A stretch of 64,000 nt of DNA from Variovorax sp. V93. GTDB lineage: Bacteria; Pseudomonadota; Gammaproteobacteria; Burkholderiales; Burkholderiaceae_C. Under the pieces are notes generated by a model. The model had not been told where the DNA came from and made no database searches. It saw only the letters and a list, made by a program, of their open reading frames with translations. Positions 42,628-51,121 of the stretch are shown in pieces; position 1 is the first letter of the stretch; every line of letters starts with the position of its first letter. The position numbers were made by a program, and so were the translations under genes. The stretch covers positions 2,170,001 to 2,234,000 of the forward strand of contig NZ_AP028669.1 in assembly GCF_041154485.1 (NCBI RefSeq). Reading direction: 5' to 3'.

Positions 42628-43806
42628 ATGGAAGACATCGTCATCGTTTCGGCTGCACGCACGGCGGTCGGCAAGTTCGGCGGCTCGCTCGCGGGCATTG
42701 CAGCCACCGAGCTGGGCGCCCTCGTGATCAAGGAAGTGATTGCGCGCGCCAATCTCACGGCCGACCAGGTCGGCGAAGCCATCATGGGCCAGGTGCTGGC
42801 CGCCGGTGCGGGCCAGAACCCCGCGCGCCAGGCATGGCTCAAGAGCGGCGGCACCAAGGAAACGCCGGCGCTCACCATCAACGCCGTCTGCGGCTCGGGC
42901 CTGAAGGCCGTGATGCTCGCGGCGCAGGCCGTGGCCACGGGCGACAGCGAGATCGTGATTGCCGGCGGCCAGGAGAACATGAGCGCCGCGCCGCACGTGC
43001 TGCCCAATTCGCGCAACGGCCAGCGCATGGGCGACTGGAAGCTGGTCGACACCATGATCGTGGACGGCCTGTGGGACGTCTACAACCAGTACCACATGGG
43101 CATCACGGCCGAGAACGTGGCCAAGAAGTACGGCATCGACCGCTCCGCGCAGGACGAGCTCGCACTCGGCAGCCAGACCAAGGCCGCGGCCGCGCAGGAC
43201 GCCGGCAAGTTCAAGGACGAGATCGTGCCCGTGAGCATTGCGCAGAAGAAGGGCGACCCGATCGTCTTCGACAAGGACGAGTTCATCAACCGCAAGACCA
43301 GCGCCGAAGGCCTGGCCGGCCTGCGCCCCGCCTTCGACAAGGCCGGCGGCGTGACCGCGGGCAATGCCTCGGGCCTGAACGACGGGGCAGCAGCCGTGAT
43401 GGTGATGACGGCCAAGAAGGCCGCCGCGCTCGGCCTCAAGCCGCTGGGCCGCATCGCGAGCTACGCCACCGCCGGCCTCGACCCGGCCATCATGGGCATG
43501 GGCCCGGTGCCCGCGTCGACCAAGGCGCTGCAGCGCGCCGGCTGGAAGGCGGCCGACCTCGACCTGCTCGAGATCAACGAAGCCTTTGCGGCGCAGGCCT
43601 GCGCGGTGAACAAGGAAATGGGCTGGGACGTGAACAAGGTCAACGTAAACGGCGGCGCCATTGCCATCGGCCACCCGATCGGCGCGTCGGGCTGCCGCAT
43701 CCTGGTGACGCTGCTGCACGAAATGCAGCGCCAGAACGCGAAGAAGGGCATCGCCTCGCTGTGCATCGGCGGCGGCATGGGCGTGGCGCTGACCATCGAA
43801 CGATAG
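42628..43806 (+). CDS. phaA: Acetyl-CoA acetyltransferase (beta-ketothiolase)
   Basis: PhaA condenses two acetyl-CoA to acetoacetyl-CoA, the first step of PHB synthesis. The 392-aa protein has the biosynthetic thiolase residues: C88 in NAVCGSGLKAV, H349 in GHPIGASGCRI and C379 in SLCIGGGMG. It begins MEDIVIVSAARTAVGKFGGS after a CGGAGAACCTC ribosome binding site. It is transcribed with phaC. The 3' side is a 215-base AT-richer convergent region full of inverted repeats. Confidence 0.96.
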   Translation: MEDIVIVSAARTAVGKFGGSLAGIAATELGALVIKEVIARANLTADQVGEAIMGQVLAAGAGQNPARQAWLKSGGTKETPALTINAVCGSGLKAVMLAAQAVATGDSEIVIAGGQENMSAAPHVLPNSRNGQRMGDWKLVDTMIVDGLWDVYNQYHMGITAENVAKKYGIDRSAQDELALGSQTKAAAAQDAGKFKDEIVPVSIAQKKGDPIVFDKDEFINRKTSAEGLAGLRPAFDKAGGVTAGNASGLNDGAAAVMVMTAKKAAALGLKPLGRIASYATAGLDPAIMGMGPVPASTKALQRAGWKAADLDLLEINEAFAAQACAVNKEMGWDVNKVNVNGGAIAIGHPIGASGCRILVTLLHEMQRQNAKKGIASLCIGGGMGVALTIER

Positions 43807-43864
43807 GTTCCACTGAGGGGCGCGCATTCAGAGCGCGCTCCGCCGACGGGCCACGTTGTTCACC

Positions 43865-43998
43865 GCTCAAATTTTGAGCAAAATGATTATTCCCCTTGTA
43901 AAACAATGAGTTAGATCACCTTTACAAGGAAGAACATCAGTTATCCCCAAAGTTGTCCACGGAAACTGGGGATGGCGGCGACTTCTTCACAAGTCGCC
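43865..43998. repeat. Cluster of inverted repeats between phaA and the LysR gene
   Basis: Four dyads lie in 134 bases between two convergent genes: GCTCAAA-T-TTTGAGC (43865-43879); CCTTGTAAA (43894-43902) with TTTACAAGG (43921-43929); ATCCCCA (43943-43949) with TGGGGAT (43967-43973); and GGCGACTT-CTTCAC-AAGTCGCC (43977-43998). Within the third dyad, TTATCCCCA and TTGTCCACG resemble degenerate DnaA boxes. The fourth, followed further on by TTGTTTTT at 44008-44015, may be part of a phaA terminator. The region is richer in A and T than the rest of the window. Confidence 0.6.
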
Positions 43999-44021
43999 CG
44001 CAAGTCCTTGTTTTTGGGCGC

Positions 44022-44933
44022 TCAATCGACGGCGGCCTGCTCCCCCGCGTAGTGCTGACACAGCGTCTCGACCAGCGCCTGCGCGTAGATGGGCAGGGCG
44101 GCCCGGTCACGCACCAGCAGGTAGCGCTCCCGCACGCACCATGCGTCGCTGAGATCGATCAGCGCGAGCTGCATGCTCTCCTGGTTGCGCCGCGCCGCCG
44201 ACTCCGGCACCACGCCAATGCCCACGCCGCTGCCGATCATCCGGCACATGGCGTCGAAGCTGCCGAGCTGGATGCGCAGCTTCTGCCGCTTGCCGAGGTT
44301 GTCGGTGATCTGCGCCAGAAAGGTCTGCAATGTGCTGCCTTGCTGCATGCCGATCGCGTCTTCGTCGAGCGTTTCCGCGGATGAAATCCTGCGGCGCTTC
44401 GCAAAGCGGTGCTGGCGCGAGGTGACGAGCACCAGCCGGTCGGTGCTGAAGTGGATCGCCTCCAGGCCCAGCGTGTCGACGCGGCCCGCCACGATGCCGA
44501 TGTCGGCGCGGCCGTCGAGCACGCCGCGCGGGATCTGAGCATTCGGTTTTTCCTGAAGGTCGACGTTGATGCGCGGGTTGCGTGCAAGAAAGCCCGGCAG
44601 GATTTCAGGCAAAAAATCGGTCACCGCCGTGGTGTTGGCGAACACGCGCAGATGGCCGCGCAGCCCGCCGCCGTATTCGAGCAGGTCGGCGCGCAGCTGC
44701 TCGGTCTGGTGCAGCACGAGGCGCGCGTGGTGCAGGAAGGCTTCTCCCGGCGGCAGCAGGCGCACGCCCCGGGCTTCGCGCTGCAGCAGCTGCAGCCCGG
44801 CCTGGTTTTCGAGCGCCTTGATCCGCGCGCTGGCCGCCGCAAGCGACAGATGCTGCCGTTCGGCCGCGCGCGTGAGGTTGCCGAGCTCGGCCGTGGCAAC
44901 GAAGAGGCGCAGATCCGTCAAGTCGAAAAGCAT
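44022..44933 (-). CDS. LysR-family transcriptional regulator
   Basis: The 303-aa protein has the LysR N-terminal winged helix-turn-helix (residues 2-60: LTDLRLFVATAELGNLTRAA, then ASARIKALENQAGLQLLQRE) and a C-terminal periplasmic-binding-like effector domain (from about 88, GHLRVFANTTAVTDFLPE). It is divergent from the Bug-hydratase-transferase-lyase operon with a 117-base intergenic region, the standard layout for a LysR activator of that operon; the effector may be the imported acid or its CoA ester. A dyad CCGAA-N10-TTCGG (44949-44968) in the intergenic region is a candidate binding site. The start was placed at MLFDLTDL; a nine-codon longer form is possible. Confidence 0.92.
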   Translation of the reverse strand: MLFDLTDLRLFVATAELGNLTRAAERQHLSLAAASARIKALENQAGLQLLQREARGVRLLPPGEAFLHHARLVLHQTEQLRADLLEYGGGLRGHLRVFANTTAVTDFLPEILPGFLARNPRINVDLQEKPNAQIPRGVLDGRADIGIVAGRVDTLGLEAIHFSTDRLVLVTSRQHRFAKRRRISSAETLDEDAIGMQQGSTLQTFLAQITDNLGKRQKLRIQLGSFDAMCRMIGSGVGIGVVPESAARRNQESMQLALIDLSDAWCVRERYLLVRDRAALPIYAQALVETLCQHYAGEQAAVD

Positions 44934-45050
44934 GGCGCCATCGTAAAGCCGAAAGCCCAAGCCTTCGGTATCTCAGAAGGCTGGCTTCCGAAATCGCAGA
45001 TTGCGCGCACTGCCACGGCAGAACACCATGCGGCCATGGAGACAAAGACA

Positions 45051-46025
45051 ATGAAATTCCGCGCACTGGCGCTTCTTTCCCTTGCCGCGGCAGCGCTCTG
45101 CACTGCGGTTCCGGCTGCCGCGCAGCCCTACCCCTCGCGCCCCGTCACGCTGGTCGTGCCGCAGGCCGCGGGCGGCACCAACGACATCGTGGGCCGCCTC
45201 GTGGGCCAGAAGCTCGGCGAGCTGATGAACGCCAGCGTGGTGGTCGACAACCGGCCGGGCGCGGGCGGCAACATCGGCACGCAGCTGGTCGCCAAGGGGC
45301 CGAAGGACGGCTACACGCTGCTCATGACCATCAGCAGCAGCCAGGCCATCAATCCGGCGCTCTACAAGAACCCGGGCTTCGATCCGGTGAAGGACTTCAA
45401 GCCCGTCGGCCTGGTCGGCGCGGTGCCCAACGTGCTGCTGGTGCATCCCTCGTTTCCCGCCAGGGACTTCAACGAGTTCCTGAAGCTCGCGCGGCAGAAG
45501 GGCGCCAACTACCAGTACGCCTCGGCCGGCAACGGCACGCTCAACCACCTGCTGGGTGAAATGCTCAACAGCATGGCCGGCATCTCGATGCAGCACGTGC
45601 CGTACAAGGGCGTGGCGCCCGCGCTCAACGACGTGTTGGGCGGGCAGCTGCCGATCGTGTTCGCGAGCCTGCCCTCGGCGCTCTCGCACATCAAGGCCGG
45701 CAAGCTGCGCGCGCTGGCCGTGAGCGGCGAGAAGCGCTCGCCGGTGCTGCCCGACGTGCCCGCCATTGCCGAGGCGGTGCCGGGCTACAACGGCACGCTC
45801 TGGATCGGCCTGTTCGCGCCCGCGGGCGTGCCTCCCGAGGTGCTGGCCAAGCTGCAGGACGCCACGCGCAAGGCGCTGGCCGCGAAGGAGCTGCGCGACA
45901 AGCTCGAACAGCAGGGCGTCGAGATCGCGGCGCCCACCACGCCCGATCAATTCTCGAAACTGCTGCAGGACGACCTCGCCAAGTGGGCGCGCATCGTCAA
46001 GGCCTCCGGCGCAGCGGTCGACTGA
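45051..46025 (+). CDS. Bug-family tripartite tricarboxylate transporter substrate-binding protein
   Basis: The 324-aa protein has a signal peptide (about 1-27) and a Bug fold: PYPSRPVTLVVPQAAGGTND, then NRPGAGGNIGTQLVAKGPKD, GYTLLM, HVPYKGVAPALNDVLGGQL and GLFAPAGVPPEV. Bug proteins bind carboxylated compounds in the periplasm for TctAB-type uptake or sensing; no TctA or TctB genes are in the window. The ATG at 45051 is chosen because GGAGACAAAGACA precedes it; an ATG 15 bases upstream has no ribosome binding site. First gene of the operon with the hydratase, CoA-transferase and lyase, so its ligand is probably the diacid that these enzymes degrade. Confidence 0.92.
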   Translation: MKFRALALLSLAAAALCTAVPAAAQPYPSRPVTLVVPQAAGGTNDIVGRLVGQKLGELMNASVVVDNRPGAGGNIGTQLVAKGPKDGYTLLMTISSSQAINPALYKNPGFDPVKDFKPVGLVGAVPNVLLVHPSFPARDFNEFLKLARQKGANYQYASAGNGTLNHLLGEMLNSMAGISMQHVPYKGVAPALNDVLGGQLPIVFASLPSALSHIKAGKLRALAVSGEKRSPVLPDVPAIAEAVPGYNGTLWIGLFAPAGVPPEVLAKLQDATRKALAAKELRDKLEQQGVEIAAPTTPDQFSKLLQDDLAKWARIVKASGAAVD

Positions 46026-46033
46026 AGGAACCC

Positions 46034-46942
46034 ATGACCAACACCGAGCAGGAAAAACCCTCCGGCGCGATCGATGCCGGCATGCTGGCAAGGCTGCAGG
46101 CCTGGCAAGGCCGCAGCGAGACGCTGGCCGACGACATCACCGCGGCTCCCGTGCGCGCGCTCTCGGCCACGCTCGACCGCGACGACGCGCCGCCCGCCGC
46201 CAGCACGCGCCTTCCCGAACTCTGGCACTGGCTCTACTTCCTGCCGCACCATCGGCAGTCCGAGATCGGCGAGGACGGCCATGCGAAGCGCGGCGGCTTC
46301 CTGCCGCCCGTGCCGCTGCCGCGCCGCATGTGGGCCGGCGGACGGCTGAGGTGGGAGCAGGGCAACCCGCTGCAGGTCGGCGACAGGGCCGAGCGCACCT
46401 CGACCATCGCCTCGGTCACCCACAAGGCCGGCCGCACCGGCGAGCTGATGTTCGTGCTGGTGCGCCATGAAGTGCGCAACGAACGCGGCCTCGCGCTGAC
46501 CGAGGAACACGACATCGTCTACCGCGCCGCGGCCGCGCCCGGCGAGAAGGCGCCACCGCCCACGCCGGCGCCGAAGGACGCCGCCTTCAGCCGCGAGATC
46601 GTGCCCGACGACGTGCTGCTGTTCCGCTATTCGGCGCTCACCTTCAACGGCCACCGCATCCACTACGACCGCCGCTACGTGACGCAGGTCGAGGGCTATC
46701 CGGGCCTGATCGTGCACGGCCCGCTGATCGCGACGTTGCTGGTGGACCTGCTGCGCCGCAACGTGCCGGGCGCGCAACTCGCGCGCTTCGAGTTCCGCGC
46801 CGTGCGGCCGACCTTCGACACCGCGCCGTTCCGCGTGCATGGCAAGCCGGCCGAAGGCAGCACGGACGGCAAGACCTTCAGCCTCTGGGGCGAGGACGCC
46901 GACGGCTGGCTCACGATGCAGGCCACGGCCGTGCTCGCATGA
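46034..46942 (+). CDS. MaoC-type acyl-CoA hydratase (itaconyl/mesaconyl-CoA hydratase type)
   Basis: The 302-aa protein is a double-hotdog hydratase: the N-terminal half has DDAPPAASTRLPELWHWLYF and the C-terminal half ends in the active-site segment FRYSALTFNGHRIHYDRRYV followed by TQVEGYPGLIVHGPL. This HxxxYD-type sequence matches itaconyl-CoA hydratase (Ich) and mesaconyl-C4-CoA hydratase. The next two genes encode a CoA-transferase and a CitE-like lyase, as in the itaconate pathway of Pseudomonas aeruginosa, so the likely step is itaconyl-CoA to citramalyl-CoA. Other short-branched enoyl-CoA substrates are possible. The start ATG 46034 is 9 bases after the Bug gene's stop, with GAAGGAA before it. 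Confidence 0.85.
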   Translation: MTNTEQEKPSGAIDAGMLARLQAWQGRSETLADDITAAPVRALSATLDRDDAPPAASTRLPELWHWLYFLPHHRQSEIGEDGHAKRGGFLPPVPLPRRMWAGGRLRWEQGNPLQVGDRAERTSTIASVTHKAGRTGELMFVLVRHEVRNERGLALTEEHDIVYRAAAAPGEKAPPPTPAPKDAAFSREIVPDDVLLFRYSALTFNGHRIHYDRRYVTQVEGYPGLIVHGPLIATLLVDLLRRNVPGAQLARFEFRAVRPTFDTAPFRVHGKPAEGSTDGKTFSLWGEDADGWLTMQATAVLA

Positions 46943-46961
46943 AAAACTGGAAAACAAGCCC

Positions 46962-48143
46962 ATGACAAGACCCCTCGACGGCATCACCGTGGTTTCGCTC
47001 GAACACGCGATCGCCGCGCCTTTCTGCACCCGGCAGCTGGCCGACCTCGGCGCCCGCGTCATCAAGGTGGAGCGCCCCGGCGCCGGCGATTTCGCGCGCG
47101 CCTACGACGCACGCGTGGGCGGCGAGGCTTCGCACTTCGTGTGGGTGAACCGCTCCAAGGAAAGCCTCACGCTCGACCTCAAGCAGCCCGCCGCGCTCGC
47201 GGTGCTGCAGGAGCTGGTGGCCGATGCCGACGTGCTGGTGCAGAACCTCGCGCCGGGCGCCGCCGCGCGCATGGGCCTGGGCGCCGAGGCGCTGCAGGCA
47301 ATGCATCCGCGGCTCATCGTCTGCGACATCTCGGGCTATGGCGACGACGGCCCGTACCGCGACAAGAAGGCCTACGACCTGCTGATCCAGAGCGAGGCGG
47401 GTTTCCTGTCAGTCACGGGCACGCCGGACGATCCGTGCAAGTCGGGCAATTCCATCGCCGACATCGCGGCGGGCATGTACGCCTACACCGGCATCCTCGC
47501 GGCGCTGCTCCAGCGCGGCAAGACCGGCAAGGGCTCGCACATCGACGTGTCGATGCTCGAGTCGCTCGCCGAGTGGATGGGCTACCCGATGTACTACGCC
47601 TACGACGGCGCGCCGCCGCCGCCGCGCAGCGCCGCCTCGCACGCCACCATCTATCCCTACGGTCCGTTTCCCGCGGGCGACGGCGGCACGGTGATGCTGG
47701 GCCTGCAGAACGAGCGCGAATGGCGGGTGTTCTGCGAGAAGGTGCTGCTGCAGGCGGGGCTCGCGACCGACGCGCGCTTCGACAGCAACGCACGGCGCAA
47801 CGAGCACCGCGACGCGCTGCGCGCGATCATCGTGGAGACCTTCGCCGCGCTCGGCACCGCGCAGGTGGTCGAGCGCCTCGATGCGGCGCAGATTGCCAAC
47901 GCGCGCATGAACGACATGGCCGGGCTGTGGGCTCATCCGCAGCTGCAGGCGCGCGAGCGCTGGCGGCAGGTGGGCTCGCCGGCCGGCGACATTCCGGCCC
48001 TGCTGCCGGCGGGTCGCCAGAGCGCCTTCGACTACCGCATGGACGCGATACCGGCGGTCGGCCAGCACACCGAAGCCATCCTGCGCGGCCTCGGCCGCAG
48101 CGAGGCGGACATTGCGGCGCTGCGCGAGGCGGGCGCGGTGTGA
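46962..48143 (+). CDS. CaiB/BaiF (family III) CoA-transferase, possible itaconate CoA-transferase
   Basis: The 393-aa protein begins MTRPLDGITVVSLEHAIAAP and follows the family plan: LADLGARVIKVERPG, FVWVNRSKESLTLDLK, DISGYGDDGPYRDKKAYDLL and QSEAGFLSVTGTPDD, then KGSHIDVSMLESLAEWMGYP. Family III transferases move CoA from a donor such as succinyl-CoA to a free acid. The genetic setting, between an Ich-like hydratase and a CitE-like lyase, suggests itaconate (or mesaconate) activation. It ends GTGA, overlapping the lyase start by 4 bases. A GAAAACTGGAAAACAAGCC leader gives a weak ribosome binding site. Confidence 0.87.
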   Translation: MTRPLDGITVVSLEHAIAAPFCTRQLADLGARVIKVERPGAGDFARAYDARVGGEASHFVWVNRSKESLTLDLKQPAALAVLQELVADADVLVQNLAPGAAARMGLGAEALQAMHPRLIVCDISGYGDDGPYRDKKAYDLLIQSEAGFLSVTGTPDDPCKSGNSIADIAAGMYAYTGILAALLQRGKTGKGSHIDVSMLESLAEWMGYPMYYAYDGAPPPPRSAASHATIYPYGPFPAGDGGTVMLGLQNEREWRVFCEKVLLQAGLATDARFDSNARRNEHRDALRAIIVETFAALGTAQVVERLDAAQIANARMNDMAGLWAHPQLQARERWRQVGSPAGDIPALLPAGRQSAFDYRMDAIPAVGQHTEAILRGLGRSEADIAALREAGAV

Positions 48144-49024
48144 GCGCGCAGCTCGCGCTGGCGCGCACCTTTCTCTTCGTGCCGGCCGACCGGCCTGAAC
48201 GCCATGCGCGCGCGCTGGCCACCGGTGCGGGCGCGGTGATCGTGGACCTGGAGGACGCGGTGGCGCCCGAACGAAAGGCTGCGGCGCGCGAAGGCCTCGC
48301 GGCCTCGTTCGCCGCGCTGTCCGCGGCCGGCCGGCAGCGCCTGCTGGTGCGCATCAATGCCGCAGGCACCCCCTGGCACGAGGACGACCGCGCGGCCGTG
48401 GCCGGGCTGGTCTCGCAAGGGCTGGCCGCGGGCGTGGTGCTGCCCAAGGCGGAGCGGGACAGCGACCTGCGGCGGCTGGCCGAAGTCGTCGGCCCGAACG
48501 GATTGCTCGTGCCGCTCGTCGAATCAGCCGCCGGGCTTGCGGCAGTCGATGAACTCGCGGCAGTGCCACAGGTGCTGCGGCTCGCCTTCGGCAACCTGGA
48601 TTTCCAGGCTGATGTCGGGCTGGCCTGCGATGCGGACGAGGCTGAACTCGTGCCGGTGCGCCTCGCGCTGCTGCTGGCCTCGCGCCGCGCCGGCCTGCCC
48701 GCGCCCGTCGACGGCGTGACGGCCGACTGGCGCGACACGCAGCGCCTGGCCGCCGACACGGCGCGCGCACGGCGCGGCGGCTTCGGCGCCAAGCTGTGCA
48801 TCCACCCCGACCAGGTCGCGCCGGTGCAGGCGGCGCTCGGGCCGAGCGCCGGCGAGCTCGCATGGGCGCGCCGCGTGATCGAGGCCGTGCGGTCGGCCGG
48901 CGGCGGCGTGGCCAGCCTCGACGGACGCATGGTCGATGCGCCGGTGGTTCGCCTGGCCGAACGGCTGCTGGCGCTCGCCGCAGAACAAGACACACATCCA
49001 ACAACCCAGGAGACAACCCGATGA
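48140..49024 (+). CDS. CitE/HpcH-type CoA ester lyase, possible citramalyl-CoA lyase
   Basis: The 294-aa protein starts at GTG in the GTGA overlap and reads VSAQLALARTFLFVPADRPE. The HpcH/HpaI aldolase-type barrel shows IVDLEDAVAPERK, LLVRINAAGTPWHEDD, the metal-binding Glu in VPLVESAAGL and the metal-binding Asp in RLAFGNLDFQADVG, and FGAKLCIHPDQV. Such enzymes cleave malyl-, citramalyl- or related CoA esters; here citramalyl-CoA to acetyl-CoA and pyruvate fits the neighbours. The end overlaps the next Bug gene (ATGA). Confidence 0.88.
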   Translation: MSAQLALARTFLFVPADRPERHARALATGAGAVIVDLEDAVAPERKAAAREGLAASFAALSAAGRQRLLVRINAAGTPWHEDDRAAVAGLVSQGLAAGVVLPKAERDSDLRRLAEVVGPNGLLVPLVESAAGLAAVDELAAVPQVLRLAFGNLDFQADVGLACDADEAELVPVRLALLLASRRAGLPAPVDGVTADWRDTQRLAADTARARRGGFGAKLCIHPDQVAPVQAALGPSAGELAWARRVIEAVRSAGGGVASLDGRMVDAPVVRLAERLLALAAEQDTHPTTQETTR

Positions 49025-50025
49025 ATCTGAAGAAGAACTGGAAGGCCCGCACCCTGCTGGCCGCGGCATTGGGCGCAGGCCTGCTGGCCGCGCAAACGCC
49101 GGCCGCTGCACAGGCGCCCTGGCCCGAAAAGCCCATCACCATGGTGGTGCCGTATTCGGCCGGCGGCCCCACCGACGTGGTCGCGCGCATGCTCGCGATT
49201 CCCATGGGCAAGTCGCTCGGGCAGACCGTGATCGTCGAGAACACCGTGGGCGCGGGCGGCACCATCGCGCCCGCGCGCGTGGCCAAGGCGGCGCCCAACG
49301 GCTACACCATCCTGATCCACCACATGGGCATGGCCACCGCGCCCGCGCTCTACAAGAAGCTCAGCTACGACCCGCTGAAGGACTTCGAATACGTGGGCCA
49401 GGTGATGGACGTGCCCATGACCCTGCTCTCGCGCAAGGACTTTCCGGCCAACAATTTTCAGGAACTGCTGGCCTACGTGAAGACGAACAAGGACAAGGTG
49501 ACGCTCGCCAACGCCGGCATCGGCGCGGTGTCGCAGCTGTGCGGCATGCTGCTGGCGCACCAGATCGGGGTGCAGCTCACCACCGTGCCCTACAAGGGCG
49601 CCGGCCCGGCGCTCAACGACCTGATGGGCGGGCAGGTCGATCTGCTGTGCGACCAGACCACGCAGACCGCACCGGTCATCAAGGACGGCAACCGCGTCAA
49701 GGTGTTCGGCGTGACCACGCCCAAGCGCCTGTCCAGCATGCCCAACATCCCCACGCTCGACGAGCAGGGCCTGAAGGGTTTCGACGTGAAGGTGTGGCAC
49801 GGCATCTACGCGCCCAAGGGCACGCCGCCGGCCGTGATGGAGAAGCTCAACAAGGCCCTGCGCGCTGCGCTGCAGGACGACATGGTCAAGCACCGCTTCG
49901 CCGAACTGAGCACCGAGGCGGTCCCCATGGACAAGGTGACCCCCGAAGCGCTGCGCACCCACCTGGCGGCCGAGACCGAGAAGTGGGGGAAGGTGATCAA
50001 GGCGGCGGGGGTGCAGGCGGATTAG
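49021..50025 (+). CDS. Bug-family substrate-binding protein (second of the operon)
   Basis: The 334-aa protein has a signal peptide (about 1-31, AQTPAAAQA) and the Bug plan: WPEKPITMVVPYSAGGPTDV, NTVGAGGTIAPARVAKAAPN, TTVPYKGAGPALNDLMGGQV and GIYAPKGTPPAV. It differs clearly from the Bug protein at 45051, so the operon has two receptors, which may have different ligands or one may sense instead of transport. Its ATG overlaps the lyase stop. It is the last gene of the operon; no clear terminator follows. Confidence 0.92.
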   Translation: MNLKKNWKARTLLAAALGAGLLAAQTPAAAQAPWPEKPITMVVPYSAGGPTDVVARMLAIPMGKSLGQTVIVENTVGAGGTIAPARVAKAAPNGYTILIHHMGMATAPALYKKLSYDPLKDFEYVGQVMDVPMTLLSRKDFPANNFQELLAYVKTNKDKVTLANAGIGAVSQLCGMLLAHQIGVQLTTVPYKGAGPALNDLMGGQVDLLCDQTTQTAPVIKDGNRVKVFGVTTPKRLSSMPNIPTLDEQGLKGFDVKVWHGIYAPKGTPPAVMEKLNKALRAALQDDMVKHRFAELSTEAVPMDKVTPEALRTHLAAETEKWGKVIKAAGVQAD

Positions 50026-50115
50026 CACAGCTGAGCGATCCTCGGTCCGCCCGGGCCCCCTGGCCCACGGCGGGCCGGATACCGCTGACCAGACACGCCG
50101 GCCGCAGACGGAGGC

Positions 50116-50364
50116 TCAAGCGCCGGTCGGCGGCTTCTTCGGCTTCATGCGCGTGACCTTGTACACGGCGCCTTCCTTGTCGTACGTCGTCCATTCGCCG
50201 GTCTGTTCGCCGTTCTCGAAATGGCCGGAGCGCATCCGGGTTCCGTCGCTGCGGAACCATTCCCAATAGCCCGTCAGGACACCCTCGGGCGTCTTCTGCC
50301 CGCGCGCCCAGACGCTGCCGTCCTTGTGGTACTGCACATGAGCTTGGGTGGTTGGTTTCTTCAT
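50116..50364 (-). CDS. MORN/YwqK-like repeat protein (82 aa)
   Basis: The protein starts MKKPTTQAHVQYHKDGSVWA and contains about three short repeats of the MORN/YwqK type: YHKDGSVWARG, GYWEWFRSDGTRMRSG and GEWTTYDKEGAVYKV. Such repeats occur in small cytoplasmic proteins and antitoxin-like proteins of uncertain role. No toxin partner is visible. It follows the CinA-like gene by 14 bases on the same strand, so the two probably share a transcript. Confidence 0.75.
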   Translation of the reverse strand: MKKPTTQAHVQYHKDGSVWARGQKTPEGVLTGYWEWFRSDGTRMRSGHFENGEQTGEWTTYDKEGAVYKVTRMKPKKPPTGA

Positions 50365-50378
50365 CGGCGCCTCGTGGT

Positions 50379-50897
50379 TCAGCCAGACGTTCCTGAATGG
50401 GCCCGCAGCGTCTCGTCGAACAGCAGGAGCAGCTGCCGCGCAAAGACGTCCATGTTCGACGCGCGGTCCGCATGGGCGGTTTCGATCGTCCTGCTCGCCG
50501 CAGCCTCTCCGGCGATGGCCAGGCACACATGCCCTGGCGCGTCGCCGTAGGGGCTGCCGGAAGGGCCGGCCGCGCCGCTCTCGGCAATGCCCCAGGTGGC
50601 GCGGTGGCTGTCCCGGATCCTGCCTGCAATGAAGCTGGCATAGGGTTCGGTTTCCGCGCGCATGCCCGCCATGTCTTCGGCCGTCAGGCCCAGCAGCGCT
50701 TTTCCGGCCCGGCGCGAGTAGACGACCGCGCCGCCGAGAAAAAAAGCCGACGCGCCCGGGATGGCGAGCAGGGCGGCCGACACGAGGCCGCCAGCCGAGG
50801 ATTCGGCCACCGCCACCGTCTGGCGCCGCTCGCGGAGGACGGCGCCGACACGGCCGGCGAGGATGGAAAGCGGCTCGAGGCCGGCGCCGTCAGACAT
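50379..50897 (-). CDS. CinA C-terminal domain protein (nicotinamide-nucleotide amidohydrolase type)
   Basis: The 172-aa protein is a stand-alone CinA_C domain: QTVAVAESSAGGLVSAALL (the AES-x-x-GG motif), AFFLGGAVVYSRRAG, AESGAAGPSGSPYGDAPG and GHVCLAIAG. The stand-alone form is PncC in E. coli, which deamidates nicotinamide mononucleotide to nicotinate mononucleotide. Here the usual AESCTGG is AESSAGG and the typical TGIAGP motif is AESGAAGP, so activity may differ. The start MSDGAGLEPLSIL is preceded by a weak ribosome binding site. Followed by the MORN-like gene. Confidence 0.85.
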   Translation of the reverse strand: MSDGAGLEPLSILAGRVGAVLRERRQTVAVAESSAGGLVSAALLAIPGASAFFLGGAVVYSRRAGKALLGLTAEDMAGMRAETEPYASFIAGRIRDSHRATWGIAESGAAGPSGSPYGDAPGHVCLAIAGEAAASRTIETAHADRASNMDVFARQLLLLFDETLRAHSGTSG

Positions 50898-51121
50898 GGG
50901 GACGCCGCCTGGCGATTCCGAAATTCATACTTTCGAACTCCTTGGAAGCAATAGGGGTGTGCGGGGACGGTACGGACTTATGCAATATGGTTGCACATGC
51001 GGCCGCGCCGTGACAGCTGGTTGCAAGCTCGGCTCAGTGTTTTCCTCAGAGTTCGACGGCTTGAAACTCGCTAGAGTGAAGGCGGCCGTTCAGGCTTTTC
51101 GCATACATCAAGGAAAAATTC

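Noticed and set aside
43807..44021. Possible replication origin between phaA and the LysR gene
   Set aside because: Only two degenerate DnaA-like words are present, with no AT-rich unwinding run and no dnaA, dnaN or parAB genes nearby, so it was kept only as a repeat cluster.
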